Assembly (NCBI RefSeq): GCF_024585285.1
Contig: NZ_CP040755.1
Location: forward strand, 2,418,001 to 2,482,000
Length of the DNA: 64,000 bases
Direction: 5' to 3'
Origin: Colwellia sp. M166
GTDB taxonomy: Bacteria > Pseudomonadota > Gammaproteobacteria > Enterobacterales > Alteromonadaceae
The translations under genes were made by a program, and so were the position numbers. The notes beneath the pieces are model-generated. The model was not told the origin of the DNA. It made no database searches and was given only the letters and a program-made list of their open reading frames with translations. This document shows positions 20,052-28,819 of this stretch, in pieces. Within the stretch, counting starts at the first letter, position 1; every line of letters begins with the position of its first letter.

Positions 20052-20084
20052 ATAATAGTTAGGTTGCATTTACCTAACTATTAT
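20052..20084 (+). terminator. Hairpin after the small secreted protein gene
   Basis: A perfect 12-bp stem, ATAATAGTTAGG / CCTAACTATTAT, with a 9-nt loop. Only a weak T-run follows, so this is a probable terminator. Confidence 0.6.
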
Positions 20085-20541
20085 TCTAATACTGATGCAA
20101 GTATCCACCTGCCTTGAGCTTGCTAAATCCCACCACTATCCAAACTGTCAATGACCGAAAATTTTGTTTGCTTATACCGATTGAACTTTCATTGCCAATT
20201 TCAGAACAAAAAAAGCTCCTGAAATAAAACAAAGGCCTGACATAGTTACTATGCGGCTATTGAGCTTTCATTTTAGTCCCTGCTATTAGCTAATTTTTGA
20301 GATAACAAGGCGAAAAGTATGCGATGTCGTTATCTACTAACGGTGTTAGGTTGAAAATAAGCCATAGCCCCTTGGCTTGCCTTGAAAAAGCGTTAATCTT
20401 TGTTGGCGAGCAGGACGCGGTAAGCTGTGCTTAATATGCATTTGGAGCAACCAAATATTATATGACACGCCTAGATTGCCAAGTTTTTCAAGTGCAACAG
20501 AGCTATAAAGTGAAAGATCAACAGCCGCTAAATATTAGCTT
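20085..20541. other. 457-bp non-coding region of unknown nature
   Basis: No convincing gene was found here. The one longer frame is an antisense shadow reaching into the DUF799 gene. The composition is less AT-rich than neighbouring gaps, and the text looks like decayed coding or repeat sequence (around GCGGCTATTGAGCTTTC and TTGGAGCAACCAAATATT). I could not match it to another segment of this window. Confidence 0.35.
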
Positions 20542-21189
20542 TTATTTTTTCTCTATTTTATATGGGCCAGTAAGTAAACCACGCTTTGCTGAATTAAGTG
20601 CCGCAGCATTTGCCAATCGAGCAACTTGTGGTGAATTATCAGAAATTTCCCCGGCAATTTGTGAAACAACAGCACCAACTAATGCACCAACTAAACCGCC
20701 ACCGCTATTATTATTAGGATTATATTGCGCACTAATCACTGAATCCCATAATAATTCACCCGTTTTAACAGAAACAAGTTTTATATGGCCTTGCACAACA
20801 GTAACAGATGATAAAACTTGGAATTTTTGTCCCCAATCTTGGATATCAATATAAAGCACAGCATCGGCACCAATAATTTCATCAATTTTATCTAAAGCAA
20901 TTCCGTTCATTTCTGCCGGTGTCGGTAAACCATTCTCTTTCAAAAATGTATCAATTACTGAAACAGGAAATACATAATAACCTTTCTCAGCTAACGGTTG
21001 AGAAATAGTCGACAAATAAGAATAAGGGGCATTGACTTCAACCGAACTATTCATCGGAGGGAGTACTAAGATAGAACGAGGAGCTTCTTGTTTTAAAGCA
21101 CTGTAATTATATGGTTCAACAGCAGCACAGCCCGACAATATGAGAAGTGCTATTAATGTGATTTTTAAGATATTTGTATTCATTTTCAC
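20542..21189 (-). CDS. DUF799 (GNA1162-like) lipoprotein
   Basis: This 215-residue protein has a lipobox (LLILSGCAA, Cys about residue 21). The body (SILVLPPMNSSVEVNAPYSYLSTISQPLAEKGYYVFPVSVI) is typical of the DUF799/GNA1162 family. A Gly-rich stretch (GGGLVGALVGAVVSQIAG) lies near the C-terminus. It is the third gene of a CsgG-DUF4810-DUF799 lipoprotein operon (3-nt gap to DUF4810). This trio recurs in many Gram-negative bacteria, including Neisseria, and probably forms an outer-membrane-associated complex; the substrate is unknown. Confidence 0.85.
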   Translation of the reverse strand: MKMNTNILKITLIALLILSGCAAVEPYNYSALKQEAPRSILVLPPMNSSVEVNAPYSYLSTISQPLAEKGYYVFPVSVIDTFLKENGLPTPAEMNGIALDKIDEIIGADAVLYIDIQDWGQKFQVLSSVTVVQGHIKLVSVKTGELLWDSVISAQYNPNNNSGGGLVGALVGAVVSQIAGEISDNSPQVARLANAAALNSAKRGLLTGPYKIEKK

Positions 21190-21192
21190 TCT

Positions 21193-21546
21193 TTAACTAT
21201 TAGTTAATGAACGTTTGATTAAACCATCAATAAACGTTGAAGATTCGGGGAAAAGTTCTTTTTCTTTAGTTAATGACGCTAAAGCCAGCTCTTTATTGCC
21301 ATTTGCAGCATACATCAACCCTAAATGAGCATAGACACCAGGAGGAATTGGTTTACCTTCAGCTTGTGCTTTTTCAATGTCTGTTTGTAATTGCTCAATC
21401 TGAATACTTGGTGGTACTTCGCCCGGAGTGTGATGTGTTTTATAGACTAAATTCTCATACTCTCCCCAGTAATACTGAGTGTTATTCGACGCACAACCTG
21501 AAAATAATAAAACGGCTGTAAATATAGCTAATACTTTATTTTTCAT
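21193..21546 (-). CDS. DUF4810 lipoprotein
   Basis: This 117-residue protein has a lipobox (LLFSGCASN). It begins YYWGEYENLVYK, as in DUF4810, and has a TPR-like C-terminal half (GVYAHLGLMYAANGNKELALASLTKEKELFPES). It is the middle gene of the CsgG-DUF4810-DUF799 operon, with short gaps on either side (12 and 3 nt). It may be a helper subunit of the same envelope complex. Confidence 0.85.
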   Translation of the reverse strand: MKNKVLAIFTAVLLFSGCASNNTQYYWGEYENLVYKTHHTPGEVPPSIQIEQLQTDIEKAQAEGKPIPPGVYAHLGLMYAANGNKELALASLTKEKELFPESSTFIDGLIKRSLTNS

Positions 21547-21558
21547 ATATTTCTCTTA

Positions 21559-22236
21559 TTATAAAACAAAATTAAGTGTGCCGTTTTCTAGGTCTTTGGT
21601 CATATTATTAATGCTTTCTTTAATTGCAAAATCTAATACTTTGCCATTCAAAGTAGCATCATAACCAGCTTTAGAGCCAAAACCGACCACCTGTCTCTCA
21701 TTTAATTGGAACTCGCCTGCGCCTTGAGTCGAATAGATAATTTCAGATGTTAAAACGTCAATAATATTCAACGAAACTTTAGCATAAGCAATTTGACTTT
21801 TTCCTGAACCCAAGATGCCAAACAACTGCTTATCACCGATAACTTTACGACCAAATTCGGTAACACCACCGCTGATAACATAACGAGCACCTTTAATTTC
21901 TTGTTTAACTCCTAATAACTCAGCCTCTTTTTGCAAATTTGCTAAGTTTTCTCTATCAACAACTTTAAAGCGATTGGTTTGTTGTAAATGAGTTTTCAGG
22001 ATTGTTTTTCCTTGATTACCTAGCTTATCTATATTCGACGAGAATAGCCCTTGCATATAATTTGAGCGATTATTAAACTCACCTAATACAAGCGTTGATT
22101 TAAGACCGGTATACGCTGTTCTATTAGCTTCTACTTTAGTAACAGCAACTTTTTGATAGGTTTCTGTGGCACAACCAGAAACTAGTGTCGCCAACGCTAA
22201 AAATAAACCAAACGACTTTTTTCTACTTAATTCCAT
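21559..22236 (-). CDS. CsgG/HfaB-family lipoprotein
   Basis: This 225-residue protein has a lipobox (LVSGCATE) and CsgG-family motifs: LVLGEFNNRS, FKVVDRENLANLQKEAELLG, ARYVISGGVTEFG and ISLNII-type strands before a C-terminal helix (AIKESINNMTKDLENG). CsgG forms outer-membrane export pores for curli. Members paired with DUF4810 and DUF799 have no curli genes nearby, so a different role is likely. It is first in its operon. Confidence 0.87.
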   Translation of the reverse strand: MELSRKKSFGLFLALATLVSGCATETYQKVAVTKVEANRTAYTGLKSTLVLGEFNNRSNYMQGLFSSNIDKLGNQGKTILKTHLQQTNRFKVVDRENLANLQKEAELLGVKQEIKGARYVISGGVTEFGRKVIGDKQLFGILGSGKSQIAYAKVSLNIIDVLTSEIIYSTQGAGEFQLNERQVVGFGSKAGYDATLNGKVLDFAIKESINNMTKDLENGTLNFVL

Positions 22237-22515
22237 TCTAATATATTCCTTTTAAAAACAACATTATCTAACAATACTGCTTCTAGATAAAGAAATTCTG
22301 ACATATTATTGTTTTATTTTTAACACTATATTAACAATTTTAAAACTAAGATAATCACTTGATTAAAAATATGTTGTAACGCTAACCACACTGGCACTGT
22401 CTGATCATTATGAATTTTATGCCTAAATAATTGCATAGATGTAAGTCAGTGTTATTTGTTACTATCACCGTATTATAAAAAGCGTTAATGAATGACGTTT
22501 GCAAAGGAAAATAAT

Positions 22516-23844
22516 ATGCTACAAGTACTTTTGGTTGATGACGACTCAGAATTTACCGAAGTTGCATGCCAAATAATAGAGTTTCTTGGTCACGATGTCT
22601 GTGTAGCGGCAAACCTTAAAGAAGCTAAAGAATGGTTAGCACAACAAAAATTTGATCATGTGTTGCTCGATTTTATGTTACCGGACGGTAGCGGTTTGCA
22701 CCTGATTGATTATTTAACTAAAAACGACCTAACTCCCGATGTTACCTTAATTACCGGCCATCCTTCAGTTAAAGGTATGCTTGCCGGTTTGTGCGGTCCA
22801 AAAATTAACTCTATTGTCAAACCATTACAGCGTGAAGACATTGAAGCAACACTGAATAAAAATACTAAGCAAACAAAAAAAATAAATAGCAATATGCCAA
22901 CACTACACTTTGGTTGTCTGGTGGGTGAATCAAAGCCCATGCAAGAGCTATACACGATGATTGAACGTGTAGCCAAAACATCTGCTAATGTTATGTTAAT
23001 GGGCGAAAGTGGCGTTGGTAAAGAAGTGGTCGCTAATGCCATTCATGCCTCTACCGGCGGAACAGATCCTATCGTAGCAACCAATTGTGGCGCTTTATCA
23101 AAAGAGCTTATTAATAGTGAACTGTTCGGCCATGAGAAGGGCGCGTTTACTGGTGCTATCGCCCGTAAAGATGGCGTATTTGTTCGAGCAGGTAACGGCA
23201 CACTTTTTCTCGATGAAGTTACTGAAATGCCGCTAGATATGCAACCTAACTTATTACGTGTATTAGAAAATAAACGTGTTATTCCGGTTGGGGGTACACG
23301 CGAGATTGAGGTCAATTGTCGCGTGGTATCCGCCACCAATAGAAAAATGTCAGAATTAGCACAAGGTAATATTATTAGAGAGGATATTTACTACCGCTTA
23401 GCTGTTTTTCCTATCAACATTCCACCATTGAGTGAACGAAAAGAAGATATTCCATTACTAGCAGCGGTTTTTCTACAGCAGCTCAACAGTGAAAATAATA
23501 CTGATTTTTCATGGTCTGCTGAACAACTAGATATTCTAAAAAACAATGCTTGGCCCGGTAATGTTAGAGAGCTAAGGCACGCCATCCACCGTGCCTTTAT
23601 CATGAGTGATCCTACGGGTAAAAAAATACAATTACCTGATACTTTTATTTCACCATTTGCCTCAAAAACTAAAGCATCTTCTGCAGTATCCGCCGGTCAA
23701 ACGATTGAAGATCTTGAAAAAGAACTCATTCGTGTAACACTGAATAAAGTTGACGGTAACAAAACACAAGCAGCTGAAATGTTAGGTATTAGCACAAAAA
23801 CCCTGTACAACAGGTTGCATGCCTATGGTGACTTTAGCGTTTAA
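22516..23844 (+). CDS. Sigma-54-dependent response regulator (NtrC family)
   Basis: The start chosen is ATG at 22516 (MLQVLLVDDD, AAGGA upstream); an 8-codon longer form is possible. The protein is 442 residues. A receiver domain carries the phosphoacceptor at about Asp52 (VLLDFMLPDGSG). An AAA+ domain follows, with Walker A GESGVGKE, the sigma-54 contact GAFTGA and arginine-finger region. A Fis-type HTH ends the protein (GNKTQAAEMLGISTKTLYNRL). It activates sigma-54 promoters when phosphorylated. It heads a cluster of phosphorelay genes, so its partner may be the kinase or the His-acceptor protein encoded next. Confidence 0.93.
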   Translation: MLQVLLVDDDSEFTEVACQIIEFLGHDVCVAANLKEAKEWLAQQKFDHVLLDFMLPDGSGLHLIDYLTKNDLTPDVTLITGHPSVKGMLAGLCGPKINSIVKPLQREDIEATLNKNTKQTKKINSNMPTLHFGCLVGESKPMQELYTMIERVAKTSANVMLMGESGVGKEVVANAIHASTGGTDPIVATNCGALSKELINSELFGHEKGAFTGAIARKDGVFVRAGNGTLFLDEVTEMPLDMQPNLLRVLENKRVIPVGGTREIEVNCRVVSATNRKMSELAQGNIIREDIYYRLAVFPINIPPLSERKEDIPLLAAVFLQQLNSENNTDFSWSAEQLDILKNNAWPGNVRELRHAIHRAFIMSDPTGKKIQLPDTFISPFASKTKASSAVSAGQTIEDLEKELIRVTLNKVDGNKTQAAEMLGISTKTLYNRLHAYGDFSV

Positions 23845-23890
23845 TATTTTTATATTCGAAGTTTGTCAGCAAACTAAAGAAGGAAGTATA

Positions 23891-24103
23891 GTGAATCAAG
23901 CAGAAAATGATATCAATCAATTGGTACATGATACCCGAGGTCCTCTTAATAGAATATCCATGCAAGCGGAACTGATAAAAATGGTGCTAGAAAACGATAT
24001 GCCGAAGGAAAAAGCCTTAGAGGCGGTTAATAAAATTATTATTGCTTGCCAGGATTGCAGCAAGAGCTTACAGGATATTACAGAGTTTTTACCAAGCAAG
24101 TGA
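23891..24103 (+). CDS. Stand-alone histidine phosphoacceptor (HisKA-only) protein
   Basis: The start chosen is GTG at 23891, with AAGGA upstream, giving 70 residues; an ATG frame from 23819 would overlap the regulator gene and lacks such a site. The protein consists only of a kinase dimerisation/H-box helix pair: VHDTRGPLNRISMQAELI, with the acceptor at about His13, and a second helix (KALEAVNKIIIACQDCSKSLQDIT). There is no ATPase domain. It could dimerise and act as a phosphotransfer intermediate or as a competitor of the kinase. It lies between the NtrC-type regulator and the CHASE3 kinase on the same strand. Confidence 0.7.
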   Translation: MNQAENDINQLVHDTRGPLNRISMQAELIKMVLENDMPKEKALEAVNKIIIACQDCSKSLQDITEFLPSK

Positions 24104-24166
24104 TAAGTACCTTTAATAATCGCTAAAAACATTAACTTGATCGTTTTTAACCCAAAGTGAGTAACT

Positions 24167-25648
24167 ATGCCGATTAAAAGTCTTTTTGAAAACGCAGTAT
24201 TCAACTGGGTTTTAATTTCCTCTATTGTTATCTTGATGATAATTACTAATGGTATATTGGCTTTAAAAACCATTGAAGACTTATCCTCCACCCAAAATAG
24301 CTTATATAATACCGGCGATATCATTGTTGAATTAGATGATTTACATAACTTAGTGTTAATGGCTGAAACCGGCCAACGGGGTTATTTACTAACTGAAATA
24401 ACAGAGTATTTAACGCCTTATCAAGATGCTTTAGGTCGTTTATGCGCACAGCTTAATGATACCAAGAAACTACGTTCTGAAGTGCCAGGGCAAGCAAAGC
24501 GTATCGCATCATTAATCCTACTTGTTGAACAAAAAATAAATGAATTAACAAAAACCGTTGAATTAGCCTTAGCTGAGAAAGAAAAAAGCGCGCTAAAACA
24601 AGTAATGACGGGTAGAGGCCGAGATCTATACAAAGAGCTAAGAGCTGAACTTGAGCAAATAAAAACGTTGGAAATAAACTACAGAAACTCATTGTTTACC
24701 GTACTTTCCGCGGTTGAACGTGAAGCTAAAGCGACTTTTATTATTTCCGGCATAACCAGTGCATTATTACTATTAGGTTTGGCATTTTTTGCTAAATTAA
24801 ATGCCCGAAGTGAAGCTAAACATCGCTTACAGCTTGAACAGCAAAATGAGATGTTAGCTGAAAAAGTTGCTATGCGCACTAAAGAGCTGACCCTGTATTC
24901 AGATGAGCTATCACGCAGTAACCGAGAATTAGAAGACTTTGCTTTTGTCGCGTCACACGACTTACAAGAACCGCTACGAAAAATTCGTGCTTTCGGTGAT
25001 AGATTACGCAGCAATTACGGCCAATTACTCGATAAAACTGGCGCCGATTACATCAACAGAATGGGGAACGCAGCAGAGAGAATGTCAAATTTAATCAATG
25101 ATTTGCTAGAGTTCTCTCGTATTTCAACCCGCGGAAAACCTTTTATAGCGGTTTCATTACAGCCAGTTATTGAAAGTATTATTGAAGATCTTGAGATCAG
25201 CATCAAAGAGAGTAATGCAAGCATAGTGTTAGGTGCATTACCTATCATCAATGCCGATCCAAGCCAAATGCATCACCTTTTTATCAACTTAATTTCTAAC
25301 GCGATTAAGTTTCGTCAGCCCGATATTAAACCTGTGGTCGAAATACAATACTGCCAAGCAGAAGTCGCGATGGAGCAATGGCATATTATTACCGTGAAAG
25401 ATAACGGTATTGGTTTTGAACAAGAATTTGCTGACAAAATTTTTGTGCCCTTTCAGCGATTACATGCTAGAGCTGAATACAAGGGTACCGGCATTGGTTT
25501 AGCCATTTGTCGACGAATAGTAGAACGACATGGCGGAAAAATTTCAGCCCGCAGTGAACTAGGTCATGGCACATTATTCAGGATAGAAATCCCTGTTGAT
25601 AACGCTTTAATTAACATAATCGGAGATAATTTAAATGCACAACAGTAA
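24167..25648 (+). CDS. CHASE3-domain membrane histidine kinase
   Basis: This 493-residue protein has two membrane segments (about residues 12-33 and 188-209) enclosing a periplasmic CHASE3 domain with the motif ETGQRGYLLT. A coiled coil leads to a phytochrome-type H-box (FVASHDLQEPLRKIRAFGD, His264) and an ATPase domain (NLISNAIKF, DNGIGFE, YKGTGIGLAICRRIVERHGG). This kinase type often pairs with single-domain receivers. The next gene overlaps it by 14 nt and encodes exactly such a receiver. The signal sensed is unknown. Confidence 0.93.
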   Translation: MPIKSLFENAVFNWVLISSIVILMIITNGILALKTIEDLSSTQNSLYNTGDIIVELDDLHNLVLMAETGQRGYLLTEITEYLTPYQDALGRLCAQLNDTKKLRSEVPGQAKRIASLILLVEQKINELTKTVELALAEKEKSALKQVMTGRGRDLYKELRAELEQIKTLEINYRNSLFTVLSAVEREAKATFIISGITSALLLLGLAFFAKLNARSEAKHRLQLEQQNEMLAEKVAMRTKELTLYSDELSRSNRELEDFAFVASHDLQEPLRKIRAFGDRLRSNYGQLLDKTGADYINRMGNAAERMSNLINDLLEFSRISTRGKPFIAVSLQPVIESIIEDLEISIKESNASIVLGALPIINADPSQMHHLFINLISNAIKFRQPDIKPVVEIQYCQAEVAMEQWHIITVKDNGIGFEQEFADKIFVPFQRLHARAEYKGTGIGLAICRRIVERHGGKISARSELGHGTLFRIEIPVDNALINIIGDNLNAQQ

Positions 25649-26087
25649 CGCCAAACCTATCACTATTTTAATGGCTGATGATGACGAAGATGATCGCATA
25701 CTGACGCAAGATGCCTTAAAAGAAAGTCGAGTACGAAACTCACTATTTTGCGTTGAAGACGGCGTAGAATTGCTTGAATATCTGCGCAGACAAGGTAAGT
25801 ACAGTGATAAAAAAGATTCGCCAAGACCTGGCTTGATATTACTTGATCTTAATATGCCAAGAAAAGATGGCCGAGAAGCATTAAAAGAAATTAAAGCCGA
25901 TCCAGAACTAAAAAACATACCGGTGGTTATTCTCACCACCTCAGTACAAGAAGAAGATAAAATTAAAGGCTACAATTTAGGTGCCGCTTCTTATATTGCT
26001 AAACCAGTAAATTTTGAAGGTCTGGTTGAGCTAATGAAAGTACTAGGTCGATATTGGATAGAGTTTGTTGAACTACCCAATGAATAA
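25635..26087 (+). CDS. Single-domain response regulator (Rcp1-like)
   Basis: This 150-residue receiver has acidic pocket DDDEDD, phosphoacceptor Asp71 (LILLDLNMPRKDGREAL) and switch residues T and KP (ILTTSVQ, YIAKPVNFEG). It has no output domain. The insert after helix 3 (YLRRQGKYSDKKDSPRPG) is typical of Rcp1-type partners of phytochrome-like kinases. It overlaps the CHASE3 kinase gene by 14 nt and is most likely its first phosphate acceptor. Confidence 0.93.
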   Translation: MHNSNAKPITILMADDDEDDRILTQDALKESRVRNSLFCVEDGVELLEYLRRQGKYSDKKDSPRPGLILLDLNMPRKDGREALKEIKADPELKNIPVVILTTSVQEEDKIKGYNLGAASYIAKPVNFEGLVELMKVLGRYWIEFVELPNE

Positions 26088-26112
26088 ATTACCTAATAAA
26101 TAACACTAAGAT

Positions 26113-28098
26113 ATGAAGCATATGGCAGATAAAATCGCTCGAGTACTCCTCGTTGAAGATGACGAAGATGATTATATTCTTACCAGCGACTACCTCAGAC
26201 AACTAGACTCACACCAGTTTGAGATTGATTGGGTAACCAACCCAACAAAAGCACTTGAGCAACTGAGTTTAGGTAAGCATGATATTTGCCTGCTCGATTA
26301 TCAATTGGGTGCTTATAATGGCTTAACGGTATTAGAAAAAGCCTCAAAAAGTGGCTGCTCTATCCCTATTATTATGCTGACCGGACAATCTGACGATGCT
26401 TTAGATCAGTCTGCACTCGCGGCCGGAGCGGTTGACTACCTTGTTAAAGGCGAAATTACCACCTCACGATTTGCCCGTGCAATCAGATACGCCTTAGCAC
26501 GACAAGAAATTGAAAATGAACGCGTTGAGCGCATTAACGCTGAAACTCGCAACCAATCAAAAGATCGCTTTCTCGCACATTTAAGCCATGAACTCCGCAC
26601 ACCATTAACATCAATACTCGGTTATACCGAAATATTACTAAATGATAATAAAGCACCAAACGCAAAGTCTGAGCTCAATATCATTTTAAATAATGGTCGA
26701 CACTTACTCGGACTGCTAAACAATGTGCTTGATTTATCTAAAATTGCCGTCGGAAAACTTGAATATAATGTTGGTAAAATAAAACTAGACAGTTTCATTG
26801 CTGATATTTTTTCTTTAATGAAAGTGCACGCCGCTGAAAAAGCACTTGAGCTGGTCTTGCATACAAAAACACCACTGCCGCTATGCATTCAAGCTGATTC
26901 GGTACGGCTACGGCAAGTGTTAATTAATTTGATTCACAACAGCATTAAGTTTACCGAGCAAGGTAAAGTTGTACCCAATATCGGCATAACAATAGTCAAT
27001 AATAAAGAAATGCTCAGTTTTACCGTTTCAGACACCGGCCAAGGCATCCCAAAAAATATGCTAGAAACTATCTTTAAACCATTTGAACAAGTTGAAGATA
27101 TTATTTCTAGAAAAGAGCAAGGAGCCGGTTTGGGGTTATCAATTTGCTCTGAGTTAGTGGCACACATGGGTGGCACCATTCAAGTGACATCAGAAATTAA
27201 CAGCGGTAGTCATTTTACCTTTAGCATTGACCCCGGCGATATTACCGCGCAACCGCGCACCACACTTGCTTTTGACCAACAGCATTCATCAAGCACAGCA
27301 TTAACACTCCCTCAGTTACAGGGACGGGTATTAGTGGTTGATGATATGGATGATATTCGCTTACTTATCGGCCATAACTGCCAATCATTTGGCTTAGCGG
27401 TAAGTTATGCCGCTAATGGCTTACAAGCGCTTGAACAGTTTAAATTAGCAGGTGCTCGTGGAACACCATTCGACCTTATGCTGATGGATATTCATATGCC
27501 TAAATTAGACGGCAAACGGGCGATAAAGGCGTTAAGAAAATTAGGCTTTAATAAGCCGATCATCGCTATTACTGCTGCAACAATGAAAGGTGTAAAGCAA
27601 GAACTCATAGACATTGGCTTTAACTTGATAGTGCCTAAACCTATTGACAAGGCTGAGCTATATCGTGGCTTAGCAAGTTACCTTAAGCTTGATAATCAAA
27701 GCACTTGCAGCAGCGCTAATGCTATGTTTAATAACAACGCAACCGTACTACAACAACGTATTATTGTCGTTGAAGACGATAATGATGCTGCTGATATTAC
27801 CGTACTGCTACTTGAGTCGCTAGGCGCCAAAGCGGTAAAAGCCACCAGCGCACAGCAATGCCAAGCCCTACTTAACACTGAAGAAAATTGGAGCAAAATA
27901 TTACTTGATTTACACTTACCTGACGCCAACGGGCTAGATTTAGCACGTACTATCCAGCATGCTTATCCTGCTATAGAGCTCATACTCGTTAGTGGCGCAA
28001 CTGTACCTGAACAAGCCTTAAAACAAGCCGGAATTACTCAAGCGATATTAAAACCAGTTAATCGTGAGATTTTGCAAAACCTACTAGCTCAACTTTAG
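26113..28098 (+). CDS. Hybrid sensor: REC-HisKA-HATPase-REC-REC
   Basis: This 661-residue soluble protein has an N-terminal receiver (about 8-125, Asp62). Then come a HisKA H-box (LAHLSHELRTPLTSILGY, His159), an ATPase domain (about 265-375; LINLIHNSIKFTEQG, DTGQGIP, GAGLGLSICSELV) and two C-terminal receivers (about 398-515, LMLMDIHMPKLDGK; about 540-655, KILLDLHLPDANGL). The input receiver suggests activation by another component, probably the Rcp1-like receiver system just upstream. With four phosphorelay genes in a row, a multi-step relay ending at the sigma-54 activator is plausible but inferred. A second possible start is ATG at 26122. Confidence 0.92.
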   Translation: MKHMADKIARVLLVEDDEDDYILTSDYLRQLDSHQFEIDWVTNPTKALEQLSLGKHDICLLDYQLGAYNGLTVLEKASKSGCSIPIIMLTGQSDDALDQSALAAGAVDYLVKGEITTSRFARAIRYALARQEIENERVERINAETRNQSKDRFLAHLSHELRTPLTSILGYTEILLNDNKAPNAKSELNIILNNGRHLLGLLNNVLDLSKIAVGKLEYNVGKIKLDSFIADIFSLMKVHAAEKALELVLHTKTPLPLCIQADSVRLRQVLINLIHNSIKFTEQGKVVPNIGITIVNNKEMLSFTVSDTGQGIPKNMLETIFKPFEQVEDIISRKEQGAGLGLSICSELVAHMGGTIQVTSEINSGSHFTFSIDPGDITAQPRTTLAFDQQHSSSTALTLPQLQGRVLVVDDMDDIRLLIGHNCQSFGLAVSYAANGLQALEQFKLAGARGTPFDLMLMDIHMPKLDGKRAIKALRKLGFNKPIIAITAATMKGVKQELIDIGFNLIVPKPIDKAELYRGLASYLKLDNQSTCSSANAMFNNNATVLQQRIIVVEDDNDAADITVLLLESLGAKAVKATSAQQCQALLNTEENWSKILLDLHLPDANGLDLARTIQHAYPAIELILVSGATVPEQALKQAGITQAILKPVNREILQNLLAQL

Positions 28099-28329
28099 CT
28101 CTCCGCTTACAGCTATATGGCGCTTTGTGCACCATAAAAAAATTACTCTACACCGTGTAATTTTTGCCAACTCATCAAAAAAATCATTACTGTTTACACA
28201 CACAAAAACAAGAATAAAACAAATAAACTAAAATAAACTAAAATAAAACAATCACATACCAACAGAACGATTATTTGGTACATATCTCGCTTAACTATAA
28301 TCAGTTAATCAATAAATAGAGGTACCAAC

Positions 28330-28758
28330 ATGGATATTTTTGCCGCTCTGCGTAGCGATCATGAAAAACAACGCTTATTGATGAAAATGCTGGTGGAAAC
28401 CACAGGTGATTCTGCGAGTCGTCGAGATTTTTTTATCGATTTAAAGCAGCAATTAACTCAACATTCACTTGCCGAAGAACGCTATTTTTATGCGCCATTA
28501 ATGCAACTCGATAGCACTATCGAATTAGCTCGACATGCTATTGCTGAACATCACGAAATAGATGAGTTTCTTGCCCAATTAGAACAAACAGATATGGACT
28601 CTCCTGCTTGGCTTAAAATCATGAAGTCCTTACAGCATAAGGTTCTGCATCATTTAGCTGAAGAAGAAAGAGAGTTTTTCCAACAAGCAGGCAAAAACCT
28701 TAGCGCAACGGAAAAAACTGACTTGGCCGTACAATATCAAGCTGAGATGAGCCATTAA
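28330..28758 (+). CDS. Hemerythrin HHE-domain protein
   Basis: This 142-residue all-helical protein has the HHE metal-ligand pattern: LRSDHEKQR, LTQHSLAEERYFY, AEHHEIDEFL and HKVLHHLAEEEREFF. It would bind a di-iron centre and may handle oxygen, NO or iron. GAGG precedes the start (tagaggtaccaac). It is followed by a hairpin and then pldA on the same strand. Confidence 0.9.
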   Translation: MDIFAALRSDHEKQRLLMKMLVETTGDSASRRDFFIDLKQQLTQHSLAEERYFYAPLMQLDSTIELARHAIAEHHEIDEFLAQLEQTDMDSPAWLKIMKSLQHKVLHHLAEEEREFFQQAGKNLSATEKTDLAVQYQAEMSH

Positions 28759-28778
28759 ACCACACGCTCGAATACCGC

Positions 28779-28802
28779 TGGTCGCTGTAATTTAGCAGCG
28801 AC
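28779..28802 (+). terminator. Hairpin after the hemerythrin gene
   Basis: GGTCGCTG-TAATTTAG-CAGCGACC, a perfect 8-bp GC-rich stem without a good T-run. It could reduce read-through into pldA. Confidence 0.45.
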
Positions 28803-28819
28803 CCATTAATAGGATAATT

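Noticed and set aside
20462..20854. Plus-strand frame of 130 codons
   Set aside because: It is antisense to the DUF799 gene over most of its length, with no ribosome-binding site.
23819..23890. Upstream ATG extension of the His-acceptor protein
   Set aside because: It overlaps the regulator gene and lacks a ribosome-binding site, while GTG at 23891 has AAGGA.
28205..28250. Short AT-rich tandem repeat (AAATAAACTAA units)
   Set aside because: Only two to three imperfect units; no support for a function.
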